DNA of 48,993 nucleotides, taken from contig QPMI01000321.1 in assembly GCA_004431415.1 (NCBI GenBank), positions 1-48,993 of the forward strand. The letters are read 5' to 3'. This DNA is from Cyanophora paradoxa (taxonomy: Eukaryota; Glaucocystophyceae; Cyanophorales; Cyanophoraceae). Shown piece after piece: positions 1-10,858 of this stretch. Made by a program: the position numbers and the translations under genes. Position 1 is the first letter of the stretch. Each line of letters starts with the position of its first letter. Below the pieces are notes generated by a model, which saw nothing but the letters and a program-made list of their open reading frames with translations, was not told the DNA's origin and searched no databases.

Positions 1-753
1 GCGCTTCCCCGAGCTGCCGGAGGTCGCGCCGCCGCTGCCGCTGACGCTGGTGCCGCTGCCGGCCTCCTACCACGACCTCGTCGTCAAGTACGAGCGCGCC
101 AAGTGCTCCAAGTGCTCCAAGGCGCGCCCCCGCCTCGTCCCCGTCGCCCGCTTCATTGCTTTTTGGCTGACGCGCGCTGGCGCGCAGGTGCCGCCGCGGC
201 CGGCGCTGTGCCTGCTGTGCGGGGTGCTGGTCTGCCAGGGGAGCGCCTGCTGCCGCGACCTCTACGGCGAGGCCGCCGCGGTATGCCCCCGCCCCAGCCC
301 CCCTCCCCTCCTCTCTGACGGGGCGGGGGGCAGCACTCGCGGGCGTGCGGTGCGGGGACGGCCCTCTTCGTCGTCCTCAAGGCGAGCGCCCCCCGCCCGC
401 CCGCCCGCCGCCGGCTGAGGCGGGGCCGCAGTACACGTCGACGCTGCTGATCCGGGAGCGGCGGCACGCCTGGTGGAACTCCGTCTTCATCGACGACCAC
501 GGTGCCCGCCCCGCCTCCACCCCGCCCGCCCCCGCCCGAGCCGCCGCCGGGCAGGGGAGGAGGACTACAAGAACAGGCGGGGCGTGCCCCTCCACCTCGT
601 GCGCCCCCGCCCCCCGCCCCCCTCCCACCCCCTCACGCCCCTCAGATCGGGGACCGGGTGGAGCACCTGGCGCGGCTGGTCGCGGGGCACGCGCTCGACC
701 ACGACGCGCGCGTCCTCGAGCAGAGCTCCCGCCGCGAGACCCTCCTCCTCTAG
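1..753 (+). CDS. UBR-family E3 ubiquitin ligase (N-recognin), C-terminal end, 5' partial
   Basis: C-terminal part of an N-recognin of the UBR1/UBR2/UBR3/PRT6 type, which binds destabilising N-termini and ubiquitinates the substrate. Six exons join in frame: 1-121, 188-280, 334-381, 432-501, 555-598 and 646-753. The conceptual protein carries the family's C-terminal zinc-binding pattern: CSKCSK, then RPALCLLCGVLVC with a following CC, a His-Ser-Arg-Ala-Cys-Gly-Ala-Gly stretch, and the signature FIDDHGEEDYKNRRGVPLHL. UBR1 has the equivalent YLDDYGE...RRGNPLHL. Introns 1 and 3 start with GC; the others start with GT. All end in CAG. The UBR box and RING would lie upstream of the window. The stop TAG is at 751-753. 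The family assignment is firm; the subfamily is not. Confidence 0.85.
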
Positions 754-1245
754 ATCGAGCGCCCCCCGGCCCCGGAGCCCTCGCTCGCGAAGTCGGCCCG
801 GCCTTGCAGCTCTAGTCACTGCGTAGTAATTTTGTGAGCATGCAAAAGTTCTGGTCACCCGGGTCCCAGTTTTCCCATGGTCGGGTCGATATTCTCACGC
901 CGTCGATCCGATGATCGGCATGGGCATCGACTGCGCACGCACATGCATTCGAGTCGACGTCGGCATACAAGCTCAGCTTAGCTACTCGAAATTCAAAGCC
1001 TTCAAGGCTTGAAGCCCGCTCGCGCTTTTGAACTTGCATGCAACCGGACGCAGAAACATGATCAGGCTATTCAGGGCCCGAAGGCCAGGGGAACAGAAGC
1101 AGGGTCAGAATGTGACTGCGGTTGGGCATGCCATCGGGTTCGAAGAGCGAGGGAAAGAGTGGGAGGGGAAGGGGGTCCGGCCCTAGCGCTAGCCTAGCCG
1201 GGATCGAGAGACAGGGAGTTCAGGACTCGAAGGGGGACGGGGGCC
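754..1245. other. Intergenic region between convergent genes
   Basis: 492 bp between the stop codons of the UBR-type gene (+) and the PSI-domain gene (-). GC is lower than in the flanking genes. I see no RNA gene, repeat or conserved coding segment. It presumably holds both 3' ends. Confidence 0.6.
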
Positions 1246-3605
1246 TCAGGCGAACTGGCCCTCCTCGCCCGCCTCGGCGTCCCCCGCGGGGTCGCCCTCG
1301 CCCCCGCTCCCCGGCTTGCGCCGCCACACGCGCACGAGCCGGTACCCCAGGCCCCCCAGCAGCGCCGCCCCTGCCGCCCGTCCCTGCCTCTCAGGCGCCG
1401 CCGAGCAGTCGGGCGGGAAGGGGCGGCGGGGTGGCACCGGCGAGGCTGCCGACGACGGCGCCGGCGATCGCCCCGGCGCTCGGGGCTGTGCACCGGGCGG
1501 CGGCCCCCGCGTGAGCGGCAGCGGGGCCGGGCCGGGCCGATGGACAGCGACGGAGGGACGGCACCGGAGGTGGTCGAGGCGAGGAGGGCGCCGAGGGCTC
1601 CCCAGGGGGCTCTCCGGGCCCCGACCGCGCCGCCCCGCCCGGGCCCGGCCGGCCCGCCCCGCCCTCGCCCCGCCCGGCGCCGGGCTCCGGCACGTCCACT
1701 CTGGCGGCCGCCGGCGTCAGCGGCGCCGGCGGGCCGGGGCGGGGCGGGGCCAGGGTCGAGGCGCGCGGGGGCGGGTGATGCGGGTGCCGAGGGCGAGGGC
1801 GTAGGGGATCCCGTAGGACGGCTCCTCCGTCGACCCTTCGCCCCGGCCCCCTCAGCCGGCGGCCGGCCGGCGGGCGGGAGGGCCACGGGGAGGGCGCGGC
1901 GGAGCGGACCGGAGACGAGGACGTACAGGTCGAAGGCGAGGGTCCGGTTCTCCGCCCACGCCGCCCCCGCACCTGCCCCGCCCCGTCGGGCCCCACGGGG
2001 CGCCGGAGGGGGCGCAGGGGCGAGGGCCGGCGGGCCTCGAAGCCGAGGATCCTGCCGGAGCGGGCCGGGAGGAAGAGGGAGGGCGGGGCGCCCCCGCCGC
2101 GCCCCCGGGCCCCGGCACTGCCCGAGCCCCCCGGCGCGCTCAGGCGGGGGCCTGCCGGCTCGGGGCGGGGCGGGACGGGGCGGGCGGACGGGTGGCGGAG
2201 CCGGCGGCGGAGGCCTGGCCCTCCCCGTCGAAGAGGCGCACCGAAAACTCCTGAGGCCGCCCGCCTCAGCGCCGGCCGGGGGCCCGCCCGGGGCGGGGCG
2301 GGGCGGGGCGGGGCGGGGCGGGGCTCGCGGTGGGGTCGTCGCAGCGGGCGGAGGCGTTGAAGCGGGCGGCGAGGCCCTCCGTGGCGTTCGCGGCGGGGAG
2401 CAGGGGCGGGAGAGCGCAGGCGAGGCCCCCGCAGTCGAGCAGGCAGCCGGCGGGGGCGAGGGCCGAGCTGCACGCCTCGGGCTGCAGCGGCACGGACGCC
2501 GCCACGGCCGCCTCGGGCAGCAGCGCGCCGGCCGCCGCGCCCGCCTCCACGGGGAACTCCCGCGTCCGCACCTGCCCCCCGCCCGGCGGCCTTGGCAGGG
2601 AGGCGGGCGGGGCGCGAGGGGCGGGGGCGGGCCTCGAGGAAGGGGGGGGCGCCGGAGGCGTTACGGGCGACGGCGACGGCGAAGTAGCGCTCCGAGGCGG
2701 CCGCGAGCTCCGTGAGGCGGGGCGGGCTCAGCACGCCGGCCAGCGTCGCCGGCACCCCCACGCCCACCACCTGCCGGCGGCTCGGGCCGGCGGGGCAGGC
2801 TGGGCGGGCGGGCGGGCGGGGCGCGTGCCTGCACGAGGCGGCGCGGGTACGCCGGCTCGTCCCGGTACAGGAGCAGGTCGAGGGCCTGGCCCGCCCTGCG
2901 CCGCGCCGGAGCCCGCGCGCCTCAGAGTCGGAGCAGCGGGGGCCTGCAAGCGGGCCGCGCACCGCGGGGTGTCGACGAGGGACCCCCGCCACGTAAATGT
3001 GACCGGCTCGCCCGTTCTGCGCGCGCGGCGAGGCGCTCGCAGAGGCGCGGGCAGCGCGGCCGCGCGCGCGCGCGCGCGCCTGAGGCGCGAGTTCGCGTCG
3101 GGGGTCATGATGCGCAGCGCCTCCGTGTCTGCCGCCGCCGCCCGCCTGAGCGCAAGACGGGGAGGGCGCCGGGCTCGCGGGCGGCCGCGCCTGCGCAGAG
3201 CGACGCGTTGGAGGCGGTGATGGAGAAGCCCGTGCACGTGAAGATGTCCGCGATCGGGCTGCACGCGCGCTGCGTCGTGCACCTGCGCGATGCCGCGTCA
3301 GCCCCAAGGGCCGCCCGCGGCCGCCCGGCGCCGGATCCGGGAGCGCGCTTTGCTTCTCGAGGAGTGAGCATCGCCCTAGCACGACTATAGAAGACAGAAT
3401 GCATAACAACAAACTGCTCCCGCGTACTTTCGCCCCGCGTGCCGACTGGGGAGAGCCTCGGCGCGCACCATTTGCAGCCACCGCCAGGCGAAGCCAGAGA
3501 CGCCGCGGTCGTGGCGACGCAAGCGCTGCAGCTGCTCCAAAGCGCACCGCACGTCTGCGCATGGCTTGGCAGAGCCAGCGCGAGAAACGCCAGAAGAAGC
3601 GCCAA
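1246..3605 (-). CDS. PSI-domain type I membrane protein (unknown function)
   Basis: A spliced minus-strand gene. Exon 1 begins at 3605 with a clear signal peptide (MALLLAFLALALPSHAQ), followed by a PSI-like cysteine pattern (CGALWSSCSACV ... GGGCKWC), as in plexins, semaphorins and integrin beta chains. Later exons encode extracellular-looking beta-rich segments with N-glycosylation sequons (NASL, NASG, NATE, NRT), for example VTFTWRGSLVDTP, LDLLLYRDEPAYPRRLVQ, SERYFAVAVARNASG and ENRTLAFDLYVLVSG. Near the C-terminus, AGAIAGAVVGSLAG and GAALLGGLGYRLVRVWRRK form a transmembrane segment followed by a basic stop-transfer and a short acidic tail ending GEEGQFA (stop at 1246). Exon borders in the middle are uncertain because the introns are (CCCCG)n-rich. 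A surface receptor or adhesion role is inference; I recognise no ligand-binding family. Confidence 0.6.
2290..2325 (+). repeat. (GGGGC)n tract inside an intron, G-quadruplex-prone
   Basis: About seven perfect GGGGC pentamers on the plus strand within an intron of the minus-strand PSI-domain gene. The transcript therefore carries the C-rich strand. It is an extreme example of the (CCCCG)n intron composition seen across the gene block; a similar tract lies at about 15027-15070 in the antiporter gene, also minus-strand. Confidence 0.85.
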
Positions 3606-3880
3606 GGAGAGGGAGCTCCCCCCCGCACTGCCCCTCCGTCAGCCGCAGGCGCGAGCGCCGGGGCGGGCGAGGGGCCGGGGCTCTCACCGCGCCAAGGAGA
3701 GGGCGCGGTTCATCGAAGCCTGCCGGGCGTTGCGGCAGTTAGTCGCGCGAAGCGCGTAGGAGGTTTATTCGAGCCTGCTGCGCACCGGACAGCGGTCGAC
3801 CATCGCGGTGCAGCGCTAGCCCGACAGAGGCGGGTGAGACCGAGTGTACCCTTCGAATTCCTTTCGGCGCAGTCAGTCGG
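3606..3880. promoter_or_regulatory. Shared upstream region of divergent PSI-domain and cathepsin D-like genes
   Basis: 275 bp between two divergent start codons. It should contain both promoters. A GTACCC box lies at 3846-3851, 30 bp before the protease ATG; the same hexamer recurs upstream of other genes here. No TATA box is obvious. Confidence 0.5.
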
Positions 3881-6306
3881 ATGAAGACCGCTGTCCTTCT
3901 CCTCGCCCTCGTGGCGGTTGCCTCCGCCGCCACGTTCTCTGTGCCGCTCAAGCGCAAGGGATGGGGCGACGCGAAGGCCGCTGAGGTTGGCCCCCTATTG
4001 CGTACGAGCTCCGAGCTCCCAGTTCAGAGCCGGCGCGCAGGAGTACGTCAAGCGGATCGCCGCCATGCAGCAAGGGGCGAGCAATGAGGCGCCCGAGCTG
4101 GCCGTGCGTGCCCTCTGCGGTCAGGCGTCCTCTCGTCGGCGGCGCACTGACCGCGCCGGCCGCGCAGCTCAAGAATTTCCAGGATGCCCGTGCGTATGCT
4201 GCCATCCGCCGCGAGTGCTTGAATACTGACGCCGCGCCGTGCCGGCATCAAAGAGTTCTATGGCGAGCTCGGTATGCATGCGTAGTCACCTGCTGTTTCG
4301 CGCGCGAGACCGGACGGGCCTGACCGCCGCCGCAGCGATCGGCACGCCGCCGCAGAAGTTCGAGGTGCGCGCCGGCGGCCGCGCCGGCAGCCCTTCTCGC
4401 CCTCGCCCGTGATGACCGCTCGCGCCTCGCGCGTGCGGCCGGTCAGGTCCTCTTCGACACGGGCAGCTCGTGCGCCCCTCCCATATTCTCGCTCGGGCCA
4501 CGCCGCCGCTGAGGCGGCTGCGGCAGCAACCTGTGGGTGCCCTCGGTGCAGTGCCGCTCGCCGCAGTGCCTCCTCCACAAGCGCTACGACAGCAAGGCAG
4601 CGCCCCTCACCGCCGCCGCCGCGGCCGCGCGCCATGACCTTCGGCCGGCAGGCCAGCACGACGTACGAGGCCGACGGCACGCCGGTGGACGTGCAGGCAA
4701 GGCGCCGGCGCCGACGCGCGCGGCCCCCGGGGCGGCTGAGGCGGGGCGGGGGGCGGGCAGTACGGGAGCGGGGCGATCCAGGGCTTCCTCTCGAAGGACG
4801 CGGTCGCGGTGGCCGGCCTCGAGGTCAAGGACCAGGTCTTCGGCGAGGCGCGCCCCGCCCCGCCCCCGCCCGCCCCGGCCCCGCCCCGGCCCCGCCCTCG
4901 CCCTCGCCGGCCCGCCCTGAGCCGGCGCGGCAGGTCACCAGGGAGAAGGGCGCGCGCCCGCCGGCGCCGGCCGCCCCGGGCACCCCGGCAGAGCGCTGAG
5001 GGTTGGGGATTGGGAGCGCAGGGATCAGCTTCCTCATGTCCCGCTTCGACGGCCTCGTCGGCCCGCCCGACCCCGCCCCTTCCCGCCCCCGGCGCCTCAC
5101 CCCCGCCGCAGGCATGGCCTACCCCGCCATCTCCAAGGACGAGGTCACGCCCCTGTTCGACAACATGATGGACCAGAAGCTCCTCGACCAGAACGGCCCG
5201 CCCCGCCCCCGCGCTCTGCTGACCCCCTCTGACCATGTACCCCCAGTGTTCAGCTTCTACCTGACGCGGGACCCCGGCGCCGACGGCTCCTCCCTCATCT
5301 TCGGCGGTGCAGTCCGCGCCGGGGCGCCGGGGTACCCCCGCCCGACGCCCCCGCCCGCAGGGGTGAACCCGAAGTACGCGGTGGAGCCCTTCACGTACCA
5401 CAAGGCGCCGGCCGCCGCCGCCCGTACCCCCCGGCGGGCCCCCTCTGAGGGGCCCGCAGGTGGTGGAGAAGTCGTACTGGCTGATCGGCATGGACGGGGT
5501 CTCGGTGGGGGGCAAGACGGTGACCAAGGGGGAGGGCCGCGCGGTCGTCGACACGGGCACCTCGCTCATCGTCGGGCCCCGCGACGCCGTCGGCCCCATC
5601 GCCGCCGCCGTCCAGGCACCCCGCCCTGCCCCCTGCCCCTCTCGCCCGCCCCTACCCTCACCCCCTCGCCTCGCCCCGCAGGTCAAGCCCGACTGCTCGA
5701 ACCTCGATGTGGGCCCCCGCCCCGCGCCTCCGCCCCTCGGGCCGGGGAGCTGAGGGGGCGCAGGACCTGCCGGAGCTCTCCTTCAAGCTGGGCGGGAAGG
5801 AGTACAAGCTGACGCCCCAGGAGTACGTCCTCAAGGTCCGCCCCGCGCCCACGGAGGCGGCGCCGGCGGCGGCGGCGGCCGACGCCGGCGGGGTCCCAGG
5901 TCTCCGTCCTCTTCCGCACGCAGTGCCTGCTCGGCCTCATGCCCATGGAGTCCGCCCCGCCCGCGCCGGGCCCTGCCGCGCCCCGTGCCCACGCCGCGGC
6001 GCCCTCGCCCCGCAGCCTGCCGCCCCAGCTCGCCAACACCTGGATCCTCGGTGCGCTCCGCCCCGCCCCGCCCCGCCCCCGGCCCGCGCCGCCCGGCCCT
6101 CCCTCTCCTCGCTGACGCCGCCCGCCGCCGCCGCGCAGGCGACGTCTTCCTGCGCGCCTACTACACCGTGCGAGCCGGGGCCCGGGCCTGGCGGGGCGGG
6201 GCCCTCGCGGCCGCGGCCGCGGGCGCCCGCCGACGCGTACGTCGCCCCGCGCGCGCAGGTCTTCGACCGCGCCGCGGACCAGGTCGGGTTCGCTAAGGCC
6301 GTCTGA
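3881..6306 (+). CDS. Cathepsin D-like aspartic protease (pepsin family A1)
   Basis: A lysosomal or vacuolar aspartyl endopeptidase, or a secreted relative. The start at 3881 gives a signal peptide (MKTAVLLLALVAVASAATFS) followed by a basic propeptide. Many short exons join to about 385 residues in the family order: FYGEL, AIGTPPQKFE, VLFDTGSS (first catalytic Asp, near residue 92), NLWVPSVQC, YGSGAIQGFLS (flap Tyr), SFLMSRFDGLVG, MAYPAISKDEVTPLFDNM, FSFYLTRDPGA, AVVDTGTSLIVGP (second catalytic Asp, near residue 277), LPELSFKLGGKEYKLTPQEY, ANTWILGDVFLRAYYT and FDRAADQVGFAKAV. Both catalytic motifs and the cysteines of the first disulphide loop are present. Several introns have GC donors (for example after KRYDSK and after TPVDVQ), and most carry CTGAG or CTGAC near the acceptor. 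The stop is at 6304-6306. Length and motifs are normal, so it should be active. Confidence 0.93.
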
Positions 6307-6640
6307 GCGGCCTGCCCTCCTTCGCAATCCGGATCCGGAGCTTGGGGAGGCGGAGCCCCGACAGTTAACGTTGCATGCGCACCTTATACGTGGGGTGGCC
6401 CCGCCAGTACCGCGACCCGCCGATTCGGCCTGTGCCTTGTACAGAAAGATGTACAGACAGTAAACGTTGCTCCCTCTCTTGTTCAGGGCACGTTGAGCCG
6501 AAACGGTGGGTCGAACCGGGGTACGCGTACGGAGATAGCGCGGCCAGCAGAGCGGAGCGCTAGTAGTACTGCTACCGAGTCGCGATAAGCGTGGCGGGAG
6601 TGCAGGGAACGCCTCGCAGAGCGGGTCGGGGCTCGCCGGG
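6307..6640. promoter_or_regulatory. Intergenic region, 3' end of protease and ALG10 upstream region
   Basis: 334 bp between two plus-strand genes. A short motif is repeated: CAGTTAACGTTGC near 6361 and CAGTAAACGTTGC near 6457. GGGGTAC lies at 6518-6524, about 117 bp before the ALG10 ATG. No RNA gene was recognised. Confidence 0.45.
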
Positions 6641-8477
6641 ATGGCACTCGATCGAAGCGGCGAGCTGGTGGCCGCGGCGGTCCTCGCGGTCGCCCTCGCT
6701 GCAACCTGGCAAGCCGTATCGACCGCCGTGCCCGCTCCGTACATGGTTCGCTCCCCGTCGCACTTCGGCAGCGTGGGCCGACAGCGCTGCCGCCGGCAGG
6801 ACGAGCAGTTCCACGCCTCGCAGACGCAGCGGTACTTCAAGGGCCATTTCTTCGTATGGGACCCGATGATCACGACGTTCCCCGGCCTGTGCGCACGGCG
6901 CCAGCGCGTCTCCGGTCGATGACGCCGCAGCAGGTACGGGTTCGGGCTGGCCGTCGCACGCGCCGCGGACGCGCTGCTGCCGTCCTGGGTGCTCGGAGAA
7001 GGCGCGGATCCCTGCGACGTACGCGTGCTCCGCGCGACCAACGCGCTCTTCGGCCTCGCCTGCTACTGGCTCTTCGCCGCCCTCTGCCGGTCCGTGCGGG
7101 CGCCTGCGTCTGCCCCCGCCGCCTCACGCGCCGGCAGGGAGCTGCACCCTACTGCGCCGGCGCCGGCGCCGGCGCTGCGGGCGCTGGCGATGTCCCTCTA
7201 CCCGCTCCACTTCTTCTTCCTGGGGCTCTACTACACCGACGCCGGCGCCGCCTTCTTCGCCCTCCTCTGCTACCTCCTCAGCCTCCGCGACCGACACGCA
7301 GCATCCGCCCTCGTGCGCGGCGCCCTCGCTAGCGCTCCGCCGCGCCGCCGCGCCGGCCGGACGGGTCGGCGCAGGCCGGCGCCGCGGCGATCGCCTTCCG
7401 CCAGACGAACGCGGTCTGGGTGCGGCGCGGCGGGCTCGCGCGGGCCCCGCACCCGCTCCGCCGCCCCGCCGACGAGCCCGCCTCAGGTCGCCTTCGTGGC
7501 GGCGTGCGCGGCGCTGCGGGCCGCCGAGCGCCTCGCCGCCAAGGAGGCGGGGGGAGCAAGCCCGGCGGCTCGCTGCTTGGCGAGCTGCGCCGGGCGCTGC
7601 GGCAGGCTGCGCGGCGACCGGGGCCGGTGCTGGGCCCCGCCCTCTGGCAGGCCCCCGCGCTGGCCGCCTTCGCCGCCTTCGTCGCCTGGAACGGCGCCGT
7701 CGTCGTCGGTCCGCCCCGCCCCGCCCCTCCGCCAGGCCCGCGCGCGTCCCAGCGCGGCCGGGCCGGCGCAGGGGACCGGGGGAACCACCGGCCGGGCCTC
7801 CACCTCGCCCAGCTCTGCTACGGCTCCGCCGCCCTCCTCGCCGCCCTCGCGCCCCTCGCCGCCCCCGGCCCCCTCCTCCCCGCCCTCCGCGCCTGCCTGC
7901 GGCCCCGCCCCGCCGCCGCCGCCCTCCTCCTCACGCCCCTCGCCTACGTCGCGGTCACGCGCTTCGGGTGCGCCCGCCCCCGCCCCGCCCGGCGGGCCGG
8001 GGGGCCGGCTGGAGCGAGGCGCAGGGCGCCGCACGCGTTCATCCTGGCGGACAACCGGCACTTCACCTTCTACCTCTGGCGCCGCCTCCTCGCCCCCGCC
8101 GGCGGCCTCCTCGCCGCCGCCTACGCCGCCGCCGCCCTCCTCCTCTGGCACCTCCTCCGCCCCGGTGCCCGCGCCCCGCCCGCCGGCCCCGCCCCGCGCG
8201 GCCGACGCGCGGGGCGCTCGCAGGGCTCACGCCGCTGCGGGCGGCGCTGCTGCTGGCGGCGGGGGCGGCGACGGTGGCCCCCTCGCCCCTCCTCGAGCTC
8301 CGCTACTTCTCCGTCCCCGCCCTCCTCTGCCTCGCCCACCTGCCCCCGCCCCCCACCCCCCGCGCCGCCCTCCCCGCCCTCGCCGCCTACGGCGCCGTCG
8401 ACGCGGCGGCCCTCGCCCTCTTCCTCCTCCGGCCCTTCTCCTGGCCCGATGGCTCCGTCGCCCGCTTCATGTGGTAG
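6641..8477 (+). CDS. ALG10: ALG10 / DIE2 alpha-1,2-glucosyltransferase
   Basis: Adds the third and last glucose, from dolichyl-phosphate-glucose, to the lipid-linked oligosaccharide in the ER lumen before N-glycosylation. Exon 1 (6641-6745) encodes a first hydrophobic helix ending PAPYM. Exon 2 starts at 6800 with DEQFHASQTQRYFKGHF and then WDPMITTFPGL, the acidic first luminal loop typical of ALG10. Later landmarks are SLYPLHFFFLGLYYTDAGA, AIAFRQTNAVWV, HAFILADNRHFTFYLWRR (near-invariant in the family), PSPLLELRYFSVP and the C-terminal RFMW. At least eight hydrophobic segments are visible, as expected for a polytopic GT-C enzyme of about 440 residues. The stop TAG is at 8475-8477. Ala-rich drift in the helices reflects the GC bias. 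The assignment is firm; some internal splice sites are approximate. Confidence 0.92.
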
Positions 8478-8668
8478 CGCCGCAAGCGCGAAGCCCGGAG
8501 CGCCCCCGCCGCTTGCGCTGCGCCGAGGGAAGCTGGACCGCTTGCGCTGCTTGCGGAATGTGGGCTGGGGCTGGTGGGTGCGCGGATGGGCGAAAGAAAT
8601 AGGATTCTGTACAGGACACAAGGGGATCTGAACGAAGCTAAGGGATCTAAGCAGATGAGAGCAACGCA

Positions 8669-9083
8669 TCAGCCTGTAACTTTCCTCTTCTGCGTGCTGA
8701 TGTAGAGAACTGCGCGAGGTGGTCGGCGGGCCGGCGGTGCACGCGGCGGGCGGGAGGCGCCGAGCAGCGCACCGTTGTTGCCGCGAATGAACGCATCGCC
8801 GTATTTGTTTTTCAGCTGGCCGTTCACGTACTCCTCGGTCTGCTCCATCGCGATGTTCATGTAGCCATCCAGGCACGCCAGCACGCCTGCAATCCGCCAA
8901 GCAGGCTCGGCGAGTTAGCGAACTGCTCGCGCATCGCACGCCTCGCGGTGCTCGTGGCCGGCGCAGCGAGGGCGGGGGCGAACCTCGGTAGTCGACGCCG
9001 TTGTTGAGCTTCACGACCACCGGGCGACCCACAACGCCCTTCAGGAAGTCGGAAGGCGTCCTCTTCGCGCCGGAGGCCGACAT
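8669..9083 (-). CDS. LSM6: U6 snRNA-associated Sm-like protein LSm6
   Basis: A subunit of the LSm1-7 (mRNA decay) and LSm2-8 (U6 snRNA) rings. Three exons on the minus strand: 9083-8984, 8886-8773, and a last exon from about 8710 to the stop at 8669. They give a protein of about 86 residues. Sm1 motif: VGRPVVVKLNNGVDYRG, then VLACLDGYMNIAMEQTEEY. Sm2 motif: AFIRGNNVLYISTQKRK. This is nearly identical to LSm6 of animals, plants and yeast. Both introns are GT-AG with codon-splitting junctions that restore the conserved residues. It is divergent from the thiamine-phosphate synthase gene, with only 97 bp between start codons. Confidence 0.96.
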
Positions 9084-9180
9084 GTTTACACTGTACCCGT
9101 GCGCGGTCGTCGAAGTCGCTCGACTGTCGGAGAACTTGGAGGCGCGCGGGGGCTAGGAATCGAGCTAGCTAGCAGGGGCG
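9084..9180. promoter_or_regulatory. Bidirectional promoter LSM6 / thiamine-phosphate synthase
   Basis: 97 bp between divergent ATGs (9083 minus, 9181 plus). It contains GTACCC at 9093-9098, close to the LSM6 start, and a CTAGCTAGCTAG-like stretch near 9160-9172. Both 5' UTRs must be very short or overlap. Confidence 0.55.
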
Positions 9181-10472
9181 ATGGCGTCGCCGCCGCGGTC
9201 GACGTTGGCACTGAAGAAGCCGCCGCTCGATCTTCGAGTGTACTTAGTTACAGACAGGAAGGTGCACCGCTACAGCTCGCTAACCACCGGCTTTCGATCT
9301 GATACCGGCCGTTGCAGCTCTCCGGCGCCAAGCCGATAGCTGAAGTCGTCCGCGCGGCGATCCAGGGCGGCGTGACAATCGGTGCGCGACGGCGCAGATC
9401 TGGACACTAGGAGAAAAAGTGCAGCTGTCAACTGGCATTAGACCGCGCTGCAGGCGCTGTGCGCCTGCAACCGGCGCGCGAGTAGCGCGTTAAGGTTTAC
9501 GTTCGGGCTTGCACGCAGTTCAGTACAGGGACAAGGACGTGTCCACACGCGTCATGTGCGACACCGCGGCGGAGCTGCTGGCCGTATGCCGCGAGCACGG
9601 CGTCCCCTTCCTCGTGCGCGGGGCGCCGCCGGCCGCGGCCGCGCCTGAACGTTCGCGGGGCCGGGCCGACGCCTCCGCAGATCAACGACCGCATCGACGT
9701 CGCGCTCGCGGTGGGCGCCGACGGCGTGCACGTCGTGCGCCCCGGGACCCCGCGGGCTCTCTCGGGGCGCCGGGGGCCTGACGCGGGAGGGGCCAGGGCC
9801 AGGACGACATGCCGCTGGACCTGGTGAGGCGGATCCTGCCGCCCCACATGGTCGTCGGCTGCTCCACCAAGACCATCACCCAGGCCCGCCTCGCCCAGGA
9901 GATGGTCCGCCCCCTCCCGCCCGCCGGCCCCCCCGCGCGGGGCCGAGCGGGGGGGTGGGGCAGGGGGCGGACTACCTCGGCGTCGGGGCGGTCTTCGGGA
10001 CCACGTCGAAGGCCGACACGAGCGTCGTCGGCGTCGAGCGCATCGGCGAGATCGCCTCGGCGCGCCCCGCCCCGCCCCTCTCCCCCCGCCCCCGCCGCGC
10101 CGGGCCGCTGATCATGACGCATGGGTGGGGGCAGCGGATCGTCATACCCGTCGTCGGCATCGGAGGCATCTCGGCCAAGAACGCCGCCGACGTCGTCCTC
10201 GCAGGCGCCAAGGTCCGCCGCCCCGCCCCTCCCGCGGCGCCTCGGTGACGCGGGGCGCAGGGCGTGGCGGTCATCAGCGCAGTAATCAACGTGCCCGCGC
10301 AACTAGACCCCTACGAGGCCGCCAAGCACCTCAGGTCAGCAAAGCCGGCGCCCCGCCCCGGAGAGCCGGCGCCCCGCGCGACTCTGACTCCCGCCCGCCG
10401 GCGCGCAGGAGCGTCGTCGACACGGCGGCGGCGTCGCGGACGCGGCCCGTGAGCATACCGGATATCGGGTAG
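9181..10472 (+). CDS. thiE: Thiamine-phosphate synthase (ThiE family)
   Basis: Joins the pyrimidine and thiazole phosphates to make thiamine monophosphate. The TIM-barrel sequence is recovered over several exons: 9181-9261 (MASPPRSTLALKKPPLDLRV then YLVTDRK), 9318-9381 (LSGAKPIAEVVRAAIQGGVT), 9519-9613 (VQYRDKDVS ... VPFL), 9681 onward (INDRIDVALAVGADGVHV), GQDDMPLDLVRRILPPHMVV, GCSTKTITQARLAQE, GADYLGVGAVFGTTSKADTS, IVIPVVGIGGISAKNAADVV and GVAVISAVINVP. The phosphate-binding and pyrimidine-binding motifs (QYRDK, NDR, GADGVHV, VGIGGI) are intact. The first two exons are short and lie 5' of the longest open frame; their splice phases match. It is a single-domain ThiE rather than the ThiD-ThiE fusion of plants, and I see no strong transit peptide. 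The stop is at 10470-10472. Confidence 0.92.
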
Positions 10473-10858
10473 CGCAGGGCGGGGGCGAGTTGCTTATGAT
10501 TAGATCTAGATGAGAGAAGCTCGCGTATTGCGTAGACGATATTCAGGCATGCAGATAATATCTTAGAAGGAATCTTGTGCAGTTCTTCCGGCGCCTTCGG
10601 CAGCGAAGAGTGACGCGACAGCGCTGGTGGACCAAGCGACTGCACGGAAGTCAAACAAAAAAGCTGTTGGCTGTTGACGAACTGTGCCTAGCTAGAGGGC
10701 GACCAAAACAGAAGGGAAGGGGGCCGGCCCGACCAGGGGCCTCACGGAGGGGGCGAGGCGGGGCGGGGGAGCTAGCGGGAGTCGGCGGGAGCGGCGGGGC
10801 GCGCTCGCGGTGGGGGGCGGGCGGGGCCCGGGGCAGCGGGGGGGGCGGCGGCGGGGGG
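10473..10858. other. Intergenic region between convergent thiE-like and EIF3F genes
   Basis: 386 bp of shared 3' flank. AGATCTAGAT lies at 10502-10511, 30 bp after the thiamine-phosphate synthase stop, and resembles the longer motif after two other genes. The part next to EIF3F is G-rich (runs of GGGG). No gene was seen. Confidence 0.5.

Noticed and set aside
1391-3628. 745-codon open frame on the minus strand
   Set aside because: Mostly out of frame with the PSI-domain exons and composed of Arg/Pro/Gly/Ala; at this GC content stop codons are rare and long spurious frames are expected. Only short stretches coincide with real exons.
6490-6560. tRNA-like GGTCGAACC box
   Set aside because: A T-loop-like word only; no A box, acceptor stem or anticodon arm could be paired around it.
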